DNA of 7,667 bases from Clostridiales bacterium (GCA_020861055.1 JAJBTD010000135.1:1-7667), one strand, 5' to 3'. Positions 1-5,573 are shown, numbered from the stretch's first letter. Made by a program: numbers and translations. Notes: generated by a model not told the origin, from the sequence alone.

Positions 1-82
1 ATATCTCCTTGTGGGTTTAGATAGAGTTGATCATCAGATCCAGCATCCGCTTAGATTCCGCTTTGAATTGACGTTTTTCCAT
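1..82 (-). pseudogene. htpG: 5' end of htpG (Hsp90 chaperone), interrupted by TAA at codon 22; partial
   Basis: Reading leftward from ATG (82-80) gives MEKRQFKAESKRMLDLMINS-I, then TAA (19-17), then THKEI to the window edge. This matches the start of bacterial Hsp90/HtpG, where the segment normally reads ...LMINSIYTHKEIF..., so the stop replaces the tyrosine codon (TAT or TAC to TAA). A GGAGG ribosome site (95-91) lies 8 bases upstream, and a good promoter and CIRCE operator precede it. HtpG is an ATP-dependent cytosolic chaperone; the ATP-site residues would come just beyond the visible part. TAA is a genuine stop here, since fabZ and acpP both end with it. The break is either a real loss of function or a base error at the end of the sequence; the window cannot decide. 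Identity is fairly sure, pseudogene status is not. Confidence 0.72.
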
Positions 83-141
83 GACAGATTCCTCCATATA
101 GGGGAGTGATCGGCTCCCAAAACAAAATTATAAACGAATTA

Positions 142-168
142 TTAGCACTCTCTTTTTCTGAGTGCTAA
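142..168. promoter_or_regulatory. CIRCE operator (HrcA binding site) for htpG
   Basis: TTAGCACTC (142-150), nine bases, GAGTGCTAA (160-168): a perfect match to the CIRCE inverted repeat bound by the heat-shock repressor HrcA. It starts 3 bases past the -10 box of the leftward htpG promoter, so it covers the start of transcription and the early leader, the usual place for repression. The rightward niaR promoter is over 120 bases away, so the operator most likely serves htpG only. CIRCE is best known in front of groESL and hrcA-grpE-dnaK; in Bacillus subtilis htpG is not in that class. Confidence 0.95.
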
Positions 169-171
169 CAT

Positions 172-200
172 ATCATACCTCTCTTTCCCTGAAAATGCAA
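172..200 (-). promoter_or_regulatory. Sigma-A promoter of htpG
   Basis: On the minus strand, -35 TTGCAT (200-195), a 17-base spacer and -10 TATGAT (177-172, five of six consensus bases). The expected start of transcription falls at the left-facing edge of the CIRCE repeat. The leader up to the ATG at 82 is about 80 bases and holds a small GGGAG/CTCCC hairpin (118-102) just before the ribosome site. Confidence 0.75.
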
Positions 201-289
201 TAGCGTTCATAAAAAATTTGCAATTGGAAAGGTCAGGTGCAAATCTGACTTTCTCCGCATTTCCTCTGCCAAATTTTCCGTCTATCCCC

Positions 290-318
290 CTGACAAACAG
301 GGAAAGGTCTGTTATAAT
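290..318 (+). promoter_or_regulatory. Sigma-A promoter of niaR
   Basis: CTGACA (290-295), a 17-base spacer and a perfect TATAAT (313-318). The start of transcription should lie near 325, giving a leader of about 33 bases. The bases TGACAAACAG and TATAATAGC recur with the same phasing in the metK promoter (5528-5537 and 5550-5558). Confidence 0.85.
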
Positions 319-320
319 AG

Positions 321-337
321 CTGTACAGACAACTGTC
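321..337. promoter_or_regulatory. Candidate NiaR autoregulatory operator
   Basis: Just past the niaR -10 box lies CTGTACAG (321-328), itself palindromic, followed by ACAA and CTGT. ACAG-N4-CTGT (325-336) is an imperfect dyad on the expected start of transcription, where a repressor would block initiation. NiaR proteins bind palindromic sites and often control their own gene. I have not matched this to a known NiaR consensus, so the assignment rests on position and symmetry only. Confidence 0.35.
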
Positions 338-357
338 CATAGAACCGAGGTATCACC

Positions 358-876
358 ATGAACGCAGCAGAACGCCGCCAGACGGTACTGAGCCTGCTCC
401 AGACCGCTCAGACGCCCCAGAGCGCCGCCGCCCTAGCCCGTCGTTTTTCCGTCAGCCGACAGATCATTGTGGGGGACGTAGCCCTGCTCCGGGCGGCGGG
501 CCACGCCATTGACGCCACCCCCAGGGGCTATCTGCTCCGCCGCCCGGCGGAGGGCCTGAAGCACACCATCGTCTGCTGCCACGACAAGGAGGGGATGGAG
601 CGGGAGCTGCTTCTCTGCGTGGACAACGGCTGCACCGTGCTGGATGTCAGCGTGGAGCACCCCCTCTACGGTCACCTCACCGGACAGCTCCAGCTCTCTT
701 CCCGGTACGACGTGCAGCAGTTTATGGAGCAGTCCCGCCGGGAGCAGGCCGCTCCTCTGAGCTGCCTCACCGACGGCATTCATCTACACACCCTCCTCTG
801 CCCCGATGAGGACGCCTATCGCCGGGTGGTCGCCGCTCTGGGGGAGGCGGGCATATTGGTGGATGAGGAGCAGTGA
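358..876 (+). CDS. niaR: NiaR, niacin-responsive transcriptional repressor (HTH_11 + 3H domain)
   Basis: 172 residues, the usual length for NiaR/YrxA (older name NadR in Gram-positives). Residues 5-60 form an N-terminal winged helix (recognition region around ALARRFSVSRQIIVGDVALLR). Residues 67-165 form the 3H domain that binds nicotinic acid with a metal ion. The metal ligands of the Thermotoga NiaR (His-x7-Glu, then His-x-His) have matching positions here: His75, Glu83, His142 and His144. The family represses NAD synthesis genes and niacin transporters when niacin is plentiful. GAGG (347-350) is 7 bases before the ATG. The gene has its own promoter and a terminator right after it, so it is monocistronic; no nad or niacin-transport gene is in view, so its targets must lie elsewhere. 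Family assignment is firm; regulon is inferred. Confidence 0.92.
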   Translation: MNAAERRQTVLSLLQTAQTPQSAAALARRFSVSRQIIVGDVALLRAAGHAIDATPRGYLLRRPAEGLKHTIVCCHDKEGMERELLLCVDNGCTVLDVSVEHPLYGHLTGQLQLSSRYDVQQFMEQSRREQAAPLSCLTDGIHLHTLLCPDEDAYRRVVAALGEAGILVDEEQ

Positions 877-926
877 GGTTCGAATGCCTCTCTAGAGGAA
901 TGATATGGAGCCAGTCGCAAAACAGC

Positions 927-966
927 AAACGCTGGAGCCAGGCAATCTGCCTGGCTCCAGCGTTTT
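927..966. terminator. Bidirectional intrinsic terminator between niaR and fabZ
   Basis: A perfect 18-bp stem (927-944 paired with 948-965) closes a 3-base loop. On the plus strand it ends in TTTT (963-966), terminating niaR 50 bases after its stop. On the minus strand the T-rich GTTTGCTGTTTTGC follows, serving the convergent fab operon 24 bases after the fabZ stop. The U-tract is better on the plus strand. The 113-base gap between the two genes holds nothing else apart from a second copy of TGGAGCCAG (906-914) repeated from the stem. Confidence 0.85.
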
Positions 967-989
967 GCATATAGAACCGTTATGCCGTT

Positions 990-1406
990 TTACTTGACCA
1001 GAGCGAAGGAAAATTCAGCGGTGACGCTGAGCTTTCCGTTCACATAGCCCTTGGCAGCGCACCAGTAGAAGGGACCCTTGCTCTTGGTGATGGTGCTCTC
1101 GCTCTCCAGGGTGTCCCCAGGCTTCACCGGGCTCTTGAAGCGCACCTTGTCCAGACTGGTGAACATGGGGGTGCTGCCCTTGAGCTCCGGATTGCTGGCC
1201 AGCAGCACCGCCGCGCCCTGGGCCATCATCTCGCAGAGGATGACGCCGGGCACCACGGGATTTCCTGGGAAATGGCCCTTGAGGAAGAACTCCTCGCCGG
1301 AGATGTGGTATTTGGCGTGAGCCACGCCGTCGATGACCTCGGCCTCCTGTACCAGAAGCATATTGTCCCGATGGGGGAGGATCTGCTTGATCTCTTCCTG
1401 ATTCAT
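990..1406 (-). CDS. fabZ: FabZ, 3-hydroxyacyl-[ACP] dehydratase
   Basis: 138 residues, the normal FabZ length, a single hot-dog fold. It removes water from (3R)-hydroxyacyl-ACP to give trans-2-enoyl-ACP in cytosolic type II fatty acid synthesis. Visible signatures are the early LPHRDNMLLV (residues 10-19), the active-site helix motif GHFPGNPVVPGV with catalytic His45, and Glu59, 14 residues later as in Escherichia coli FabZ (His54/Glu68). Last gene of the operon; its ribosome site GGAGGAAGG (1420-1412) lies in the 15-base gap after fabF, so it is co-transcribed with it. FabA-type isomerase activity cannot be excluded from sequence alone, because some Firmicute FabZ-like proteins (FabN) isomerise. 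No FabA is in view. Confidence 0.95.
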   Translation of the reverse strand: MNQEEIKQILPHRDNMLLVQEAEVIDGVAHAKYHISGEEFFLKGHFPGNPVVPGVILCEMMAQGAAVLLASNPELKGSTPMFTSLDKVRFKSPVKPGDTLESESTITKSKGPFYWCAAKGYVNGKLSVTAEFSFALVK

Positions 1407-1421
1407 TCTGTCCTTCCTCCT

Positions 1422-2657
1422 TTACTCCGCCAGCTTTTTGAAGGCAATGCAGCCGTTGTGACCGCCGAAGCCCAGAGAGGTGGAGAGGGCGGCGTCCAGC
1501 GGAACCTCACATGCCTGGTTGGGCACCACGTCCAGATCGCACTCCGGGTCGGGCACCTGGTAGCCCACCGTGGGAGGCACCACGCCGTTGGCCAGGGCCA
1601 GGACGGAGATCACCGCTTCGGTAGCTCCCGCAGCGCCCAGCATATGGCCGGTAGCGCCCTTGGTGGAGGAGACCATGATCTTATAGGCGTCCTCCTGGCC
1701 GAAAGCCCGCTTCAAGGCCAGCGTTTCGATCTTATCGTTCAAGGGGGTGGAGGTGCCGTGAGCGTTGACATAGACCCGGGCGGGGTCGTATTCGCCCACA
1801 CCGGCCAAGGCCTGGGCGATGACGTCGCCGCCGCCCTCTCCCGTCGGATCGGGGGCGGTGATGTGGTGGGCATCGCAGGTGGTGCCGTAGCCGCAGAGCT
1901 CACAGTAGATGTGAGCGCCCCGGGCCTTTGCATGCTCATACTCCTCCAGAATAAGTGCGGCAGCGCCCTCGCCCATGACGAAGCCGTCCCGCTCCTTGTC
2001 GAAGGGGATAGAGGCCCGGTTCGGGTCGTCGGCGGAGCTGAGGGCCTGGCAGTTGATAAAGCCGGCCATGCTCACCGGGGTAATGGTTGCCTCGGCCCCG
2101 CCGGCCACCATAGCGTCGGCGTAGCCGTGGAGGATGTTCCGATAGGCCTCGCCGATGGCGTGGGTGGAGGAGGCGCAGGCAGAGGTAATGCTCAGACAGG
2201 AGCCCTTGCATTGGTGCTTGATGGCCACATATCCGGCCCCGGCGTTGCCCATCATGTTGGTGATGGTGTAGGGGGAGACACGGCGGGGCCCCTTGGCCAT
2301 GAGCTTCTTCTGCTCATCCACCATGGTGTTCATACCGCCGATGCCGGAGGAGAAGTAGCAGCCCATCCGCTTGGGGTCAATGGTGCCCTCGATGCCGGAC
2401 TCGGCAAAGGCCTGATCTGCGGCGGCGATGGCGTACTGGATATAGAGGTCGTGGCGACGAACCTCGCTGCGCTCCATGTAGAGCAGGGGGTCAAAATCTT
2501 TCACCTCTGCCGCCAGAGTCGCTTTAAAGTCCGTCAGGTCAAATCGGGTGATCCGGGCAATGCCGTGCTTTCCGGCCAGCAGGTTTGCCCACATGGTGGG
2601 CACATCGTTGCCGACAGCATTGACCGCACCCAGTCCGGTCACAACAACTCGTCTCAT
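1422..2657 (-). CDS. fabF: FabF, 3-oxoacyl-[ACP] synthase II
   Basis: 411 residues from the chosen start, typical for KAS II. It condenses malonyl-ACP with a growing acyl-ACP, releasing CO2. The Cys-His-His triad is complete: Cys161 in SITSACASSTH, His300 in NAHGTSTPLND and His338 in KGATGHMLGA, with the conserved Lys333 before it. The glycine-rich LGFGGHNG tail motif is present. Start choice: ATG at 2657 gives MRRVVVTGLG, the usual family N-terminus, and sits 8 bases from AAGGG (2670-2666). The in-frame ATG at 2663 would be only 2 bases from it, so the two extra residues (MC) are unlikely. The gap to fabG is about 64 bases with no terminator. Decarboxylating KAS I (FabB) is the other option in principle, but the sequence and context favour FabF. 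Confidence 0.95.
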   Translation of the reverse strand: MRRVVVTGLGAVNAVGNDVPTMWANLLAGKHGIARITRFDLTDFKATLAAEVKDFDPLLYMERSEVRRHDLYIQYAIAAADQAFAESGIEGTIDPKRMGCYFSSGIGGMNTMVDEQKKLMAKGPRRVSPYTITNMMGNAGAGYVAIKHQCKGSCLSITSACASSTHAIGEAYRNILHGYADAMVAGGAEATITPVSMAGFINCQALSSADDPNRASIPFDKERDGFVMGEGAAALILEEYEHAKARGAHIYCELCGYGTTCDAHHITAPDPTGEGGGDVIAQALAGVGEYDPARVYVNAHGTSTPLNDKIETLALKRAFGQEDAYKIMVSSTKGATGHMLGAAGATEAVISVLALANGVVPPTVGYQVPDPECDLDVVPNQACEVPLDAALSTSLGFGGHNGCIAFKKLAE

Positions 2658-2721
2658 ACACATTTCCCTTTCATAATAGACAGCCTGATATAGAAATCGA
2701 GGCCAAATGGGGGAAAGCGGC

Positions 2722-3471
2722 TCACATGCCGATGCCGCCGTCCACCCGAATCACCTCGCCGGTGATATACTTCGCCTTGTCGCCGGCCAGGAACGCCACG
2801 CACTCGGCGATGTCCTCCGGCTTGCCCATGTGACCCATGGGGACAGTGGAGAGCAGGCCCTTAAGGGCGTCCTGATCCATGGAGGCGGTCATGGGCGTCT
2901 CGATGGCGCCGGGGGCGACGGCGTTACAGGTGATGCCGCGGGTGGCCAGCTCCCGTGCCACCGTCTTGGTCAGGGCGATGACGCCGCCCTTGGCGGCGGT
3001 GTAGTTGGCCTGGGCCGCGTTGCCGATAAGACCGGAGACGGAGGAGATGTTGATGATTCGTCCGGCCTTCTTCTTCATAAAGTTGCGGTAGCAGGCCTTG
3101 ATGGTGTTGAACATGCTCTTCAGGTTGATGTTCAGCACCATATCCCACTCCTGCTCGCTCATGGCCAGCAGCACATGGTCGCGGGTGATGCCGGCGTTGT
3201 TCACCAGGATATCCACCCCGCCGAACTCCTTGATGACGGCCTTGACTGTCTCCTGGACGGCCTCATAGTTGGACACGTCGCAGCGGCGGAAGGCGGCGGT
3301 GACGCCGCGGGCCTGGGCGATGTTGTTGGCGGCTTCAAGGCCGTTCTCCTCCGGGCACAGATCCAGCAGGACGACGCTCGCCCCCTCACGGGCCAGGGTG
3401 TCAGCGATGGCGTAGCCGATGCCGCGAGCCGCTCCGGTGACCAGAGCTACCTTTCCTTGTAAATCAGCCAT
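2722..3471 (-). CDS. fabG: FabG, 3-oxoacyl-[ACP] reductase (NADPH, SDR family)
   Basis: 249 residues, a classical short-chain dehydrogenase. It reduces 3-oxoacyl-ACP to (3R)-hydroxyacyl-ACP. The cofactor motif TGAARGIG (12-19), NNAG (91-94), the catalytic Ser144 in NISSVSG and Tyr157/Lys161 in YTAAK are all present with the 13-residue Ser-Tyr spacing of E. coli FabG. The C-terminus VDGGIGM is typical. The ATG overlaps the fabD stop by 8 bases (ATGGCTGA), with AGGAGG (3483-3478) inside the fabD end, so the two are probably translationally coupled. SDR proteins are often misnamed, but the fab context makes FabG secure. Confidence 0.95.
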   Translation of the reverse strand: MADLQGKVALVTGAARGIGYAIADTLAREGASVVLLDLCPEENGLEAANNIAQARGVTAAFRRCDVSNYEAVQETVKAVIKEFGGVDILVNNAGITRDHVLLAMSEQEWDMVLNINLKSMFNTIKACYRNFMKKKAGRIINISSVSGLIGNAAQANYTAAKGGVIALTKTVARELATRGITCNAVAPGAIETPMTASMDQDALKGLLSTVPMGHMGKPEDIAECVAFLAGDKAKYITGEVIRVDGGIGM

Positions 3472-4387
3472 TGGTTACCTCCTCAATGGTGGTGCGGAGG
3501 GAGTCCGCACTGTCAACGTTGCAGCACTTGACGGACGGGTCGATCTTGCCAATCAGACCGGTCAGGGTATTGCCGGGGCCCACCTCGATAAAGGTGTCAA
3601 AGCCGTCGGCGATCATGTTTTCTACAATGGTCTGCCAGCGCACCGGGCTGATGACCTGGCGGGCCAGCAGGTCGGCATAGCCCTCCGGCCCCTCATAGGG
3701 CCTGCCGGTAACGTTGGAATAGAGGACGTATTTGGGCGCCTGGAAGGTGTAGCCCTTCAGCTCCTCCGCCAGTCCCTCGCTGGCCGGGGCCATAAAGGGA
3801 GAGTGGAAGGCGCCCGCCACCCGCAGAGGGATGGCCCGTCCGCCCGCCGCCTTGACAGCCGCCTTAAAATCGCCCATGGAGGCGGAGAGCCCGGCGCAGA
3901 CGGTCTGGGCAGGGGAGTTGTAGTTCACCGGGTAGACCTGGTCGAACTGAGCGGCCAGCTCCTCCACCCGCTGGGGAGGCAGCTTGACCACGGCCACCAT
4001 GCCGGTGTCTGCGACGTCAGAGGCCTCCTGCATCAGCTCGCCCCGGCGGCAGACCAGGCGGAAGCTGTCCTCCACGGAGAGCGCGCCGGAGAATGCCAGC
4101 GCACCGATCTCGCCCACGGAGAACCCGGCCAGAGCAGCGGGCTGGATACCGGCCTCGGTCAATGCGGCGGCGGCGGCCACCTCCACGGCGAACATATCCG
4201 GCTGTGTGTTGGAGGTGACAGTCAGCTCCTCCTTGGTGCCGGAAAAGCACTGGGCGCTGGTGCCCGGACGGATGCTGTCACACAGGTCGAACACCGCCTT
4301 GGCGGCAGGGCTGGCCTGGGCCAGAGACGCTCCCATACCGGGGTACTGTGCGCCCTGACCGGAAAATACAAATGCGATCTTGCTCAT
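3464..4387 (-). CDS. fabD: FabD, malonyl-CoA:ACP transacylase
   Basis: 307 residues, the usual FabD length. It moves the malonyl group from CoA to the phosphopantetheine arm of ACP, feeding FabF. Seen: N-terminal FVFSGQGAQYPGMG, nucleophile Ser90 in GFSVGE, Arg115 in CRRGELMQ (binds the malonyl carboxylate), His195 in GAFHSPFM and the late GPGNTLTGL motif. The residue before the nucleophile is Phe where the textbook motif is GHSLGE; Phe or Leu occurs there in clostridial FabD, so this is a lineage feature, not a defect. GGAGG (4396-4392) lies 4 bases before the ATG. An intrinsic terminator lies only 28 bases upstream and no promoter is visible after it, so expression depends on read-through from acpP. 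Confidence 0.95.
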   Translation of the reverse strand: MSKIAFVFSGQGAQYPGMGASLAQASPAAKAVFDLCDSIRPGTSAQCFSGTKEELTVTSNTQPDMFAVEVAAAAALTEAGIQPAALAGFSVGEIGALAFSGALSVEDSFRLVCRRGELMQEASDVADTGMVAVVKLPPQRVEELAAQFDQVYPVNYNSPAQTVCAGLSASMGDFKAAVKAAGGRAIPLRVAGAFHSPFMAPASEGLAEELKGYTFQAPKYVLYSNVTGRPYEGPEGYADLLARQVISPVRWQTIVENMIADGFDTFIEVGPGNTLTGLIGKIDPSVKCCNVDSADSLRTTIEEVTNG

Positions 4388-4415
4388 AAATCCTCCAAAA
4401 TGGACGGAACACAGG

Positions 4416-4446
4416 AAAAAACTGCCGCCGTCAGGACGGCGGCAGT
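4416..4446 (-). terminator. Intrinsic terminator inside the fab operon, between acpP and fabD
   Basis: On the minus strand an 11-bp, GC-rich stem (4446-4436 with 4431-4421, CTGCCGCCG at its core) with a 4-base loop is followed by six T (4421-4416, partly pairing at the base). It lies 97 bases after the acpP stop. It has all features of a rho-independent terminator, yet four fab genes in the same direction follow. It is probably leaky and sets a high acpP to fabDGFZ transcript ratio. Confidence 0.75.
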
Positions 4447-4506
4447 CTGGTTTGTCAAAGTCAAAATCACCTGTGCCCCAGATGCAAAAGGTGGAAGCTC
4501 AGGTCA

Positions 4507-4528
4507 TCCGGCCCCAAAAGGGGCCGGA
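4507..4528 (-). other. Hairpin just after the acpP stop codon, without U-tract
   Basis: A 9-bp perfect stem TCCGGCCCC/GGGGCCGGA with a 4-base loop starts 16 bases after the acpP stop. No T-run follows, so it is not an intrinsic terminator by itself. It may protect the 3' end of the short acpP mRNA from exonucleases or mark a processing site. The 156-base acpP-fabD gap otherwise holds the terminator at 4416-4446 and a TTTGAC tandem with no -10 box. Confidence 0.5.
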
Positions 4529-4543
4529 CAGGGGCGACCGGAA

Positions 4544-4771
4544 TTACTCAGCCAGCTTCTTCTCGATGAAAGCGACCAGCTCGCCGACAGTGGAAACCTT
4601 CTCGTCCAGATCCAGCTCGGAATCCAGCTCCTCCTCCAGCTCCATGACCATCTCAACGGTCTCCAGGGAGTCGATGCCCAGGCTCTCGAAGGTGGTATCG
4701 GAAGTGATCTCGGAAGCGTCCCGGCCGGTGTGGTCAGCCAGAACATCGGCAACCTTTGCAAAAATGTCCAT
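4544..4771 (-). CDS. acpP: AcpP, acyl carrier protein
   Basis: 75 residues, strongly acidic, four-helix carrier protein. The prosthetic group site is Ser35 in LGIDSLETVEM, which receives 4'-phosphopantetheine from holo-ACP synthase (not in the window). The acidic helix II after it (METVEM...ELEEELDSELDLDE region) is the docking face for FabD, FabF, FabG and FabZ, all encoded downstream. AGGAGG lies 8 bases before the ATG, a very strong ribosome site suited to an abundant protein. It is second in the operon, 79 bases after fabT, and is separated from fabD by a terminator that would keep its transcript in excess. Confidence 0.96.
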   Translation of the reverse strand: MDIFAKVADVLADHTGRDASEITSDTTFESLGIDSLETVEMVMELEEELDSELDLDEKVSTVGELVAFIEKKLAE

Positions 4772-4809
4772 GATTGAGTCCTCCTAAAAAGAATCGTCTT
4801 TGAATATAT

Positions 4810-4836
4810 CTGAAAGCCGCAGCGTCGGCTTTTCAG
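4810..4836 (-). other. Hairpin in the fabT-acpP gap
   Basis: On the minus strand CTGAAAAGCCG (4836-4826) pairs with CGGCTTTCAG (4819-4810), ten pairs with one bulged A and a 6-base loop. The following bases are ATATATTC, not a U-tract, so termination is unlikely. It sits about 40 bases before the acpP start and could act as an mRNA processing or stability element for acpP. No clear separate acpP promoter was found in the 79-base gap. Confidence 0.4.
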
Positions 4837-4850
4837 CTGGAACAAATCCG

Positions 4851-5327
4851 TCAGTCCTTCTGTTTGCCCTTATCGGCCTGGATGAGCGTCTCCAGGAAGA
4901 TCTGATTCAGCTTTTCCACCCCTTTGATGAGGGCGGCCTTCTCCTCCTGGCTGAATTCGTCGGTCAGGCGGTTAAAGAGCTGACGGTGATAGTAGCGGTG
5001 GTAGGCGTAGGCCAGCCTGCCCCGGCAGGTCAGCCGCACCCGGATGGAACGCCCGTCCTGAGCGCTGCGCTCCTTGCTCACAAAGCCCCGGCGGGCCAGC
5101 TTGTTTACCGCCACGCTGGCGGTGGGGCGGGCCACATGGATGGCGTCGGCAATCTCGCTGACCGAGAGGCCGTCCTCCCCGCCGTTGCCCACCACATGAA
5201 TCAGGTGGAACTCGCCGGTGGAGAGCCCCAGATGGGTGCAGGAGCGGACGCTCTGCTCCTCCATACTCAGGATGTTCAGGTATGCCTCGTCCAGAAGCTC
5301 GTTCAGTCGGGCCGCAAAGTCGTCCAT
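4851..5327 (-). CDS. fabT: FabT-type MarR-family repressor of fatty acid synthesis
   Basis: 158 residues. MarR fold: dimerisation helices at both ends, winged helix in the middle (helix LSVSEIADA 54-62, recognition helix about 66-79 ARPTASVAVNKLAR, wing with Asp91 and Arg93 in AQDGRSIRVRLT). The sequence aligns by eye along its length with streptococcal FabT, including the NIL-MEE region near residue 18 and the RGRL-HRYYHR stretch after the wing. FabT binds DNA with long-chain acyl-ACP as co-repressor and heads the fab cluster in many Firmicutes, as here. Start choice: ATG at 5327 is 8 bases from AAGGGGG; an upstream in-frame TTG (5354) has no ribosome site. It is the first gene of the operon, so it probably represses itself with acpP and fabDGFZ. 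Ligand and targets are inferred from family and position. Confidence 0.85.
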   Translation of the reverse strand: MDDFAARLNELLDEAYLNILSMEEQSVRSCTHLGLSTGEFHLIHVVGNGGEDGLSVSEIADAIHVARPTASVAVNKLARRGFVSKERSAQDGRSIRVRLTCRGRLAYAYHRYYHRQLFNRLTDEFSQEEKAALIKGVEKLNQIFLETLIQADKGKQKD

Positions 5328-5357
5328 AGACCGAGCCCCCTTCCGGCATCGCAAAAC

Positions 5358-5374
5358 AGTTAAACAGACTAACT
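5358..5374. promoter_or_regulatory. Candidate FabT operator of the fab operon
   Basis: AGTTA (5358-5362), seven bases, TAACT (5370-5374), a 17-bp dyad. On the minus strand it reads AGTTAGTCTGTTTAACT, resembling the known FabT box type AGTTTGATNATCAAACT in length, symmetry and outer bases. It begins about 10 bases past the fab -10 box, at the transcription start and early leader, the position expected for a repressor. The inner bases fit poorly. Confidence 0.5.
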
Positions 5375-5383
5375 ATCTACCCA

Positions 5384-5412
5384 ATGATACCCAAGGCGTT
5401 CCCGATTGTCAA
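5384..5412 (-). promoter_or_regulatory. Sigma-A promoter of the fabT-acpP-fabDGFZ operon
   Basis: On the minus strand, a perfect -35 TTGACA (5412-5407), 17-base spacer and -10 TATCAT (5389-5384, five of six). T- and A-tracts just upstream (around 5417-5441) could act as an UP element. The fabT ATG lies about 50 bases beyond the expected start. It is the only convincing promoter found for the six genes. Confidence 0.85.
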
Positions 5413-5516
5413 GGGGTTTTGGGGAAAAAGAGGCAAAAAAAGAGACGGGTACTTTTTCTCTTCCAATCCAACCGGACGCCAGGGCAAATTTGTCCAAATC
5501 TGTTACATCCGGGGCC

Positions 5517-5535
5517 GTTTGTCCGGTTGACAAAC
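5517..5535. promoter_or_regulatory. Inverted repeat overlapping the metK -35 box
   Basis: GTTTGTC (5517-5523), CGGTT, GACAAAC (5529-5535): seven perfect pairs around a 5-base centre, covering the whole -35 hexamer (5527-5532). A second TTTGTCC lies at 5489-5495 within a near-palindrome GGGCAAATTTGTCC (5482-5495). Position suits a repressor site, but no regulator is known to me for it, and the riboswitch already explains SAM control. Confidence 0.4.
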
Positions 5536-5555
5536 AGAGGGCGAATTCCTATAAT
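5527..5555 (+). promoter_or_regulatory. Consensus sigma-A promoter of metK
   Basis: TTGACA (5527-5532), 17-base spacer, TATAAT (5550-5555): a full consensus match. Transcription should start near 5562, about 12 bases before the SAM-I aptamer, giving a leader of roughly 225 bases. A maximal promoter fits a gene controlled afterwards by transcription termination in its leader. Confidence 0.92.
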
Positions 5556-5573
5556 AGCCTTACAATAAAACAG

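Noticed and set aside
127..132. Perfect TATAAT on the minus strand in the htpG leader
   Set aside because: No -35 hexamer at 16-18 bases upstream, and it lies downstream of the CIRCE operator, whereas the TTGCAT-N17-TATGAT promoter places CIRCE correctly.
232..249. GTCAG-N8-CTGAC inverted repeat between htpG and niaR
   Set aside because: Only five pairs, upstream of both promoters, with no supporting feature; consistent with chance.
1272..2693. Long plus-strand open frame (473 codons) opposite fabF and fabZ
   Set aside because: It is the antisense shadow of fabF in GC-rich DNA. It has no ribosome site or recognisable family, and the minus-strand frame carries all FabF catalytic residues.
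4451..4467. TTTGACTTTGACAAA on the minus strand as a fabD promoter -35 or a second FabT box
   Set aside because: No -10 box at 16-18 bases downstream (the terminator stem occupies it), and the symmetry is too poor for a FabT site.
2707..4777. Plus-strand open frames of about 250 and 450 codons opposite fabG, fabD and acpP
   Set aside because: Same codon-bias artefact; low-complexity Gly/His/Leu-rich translations with no domain, running straight through intergenic hairpins.
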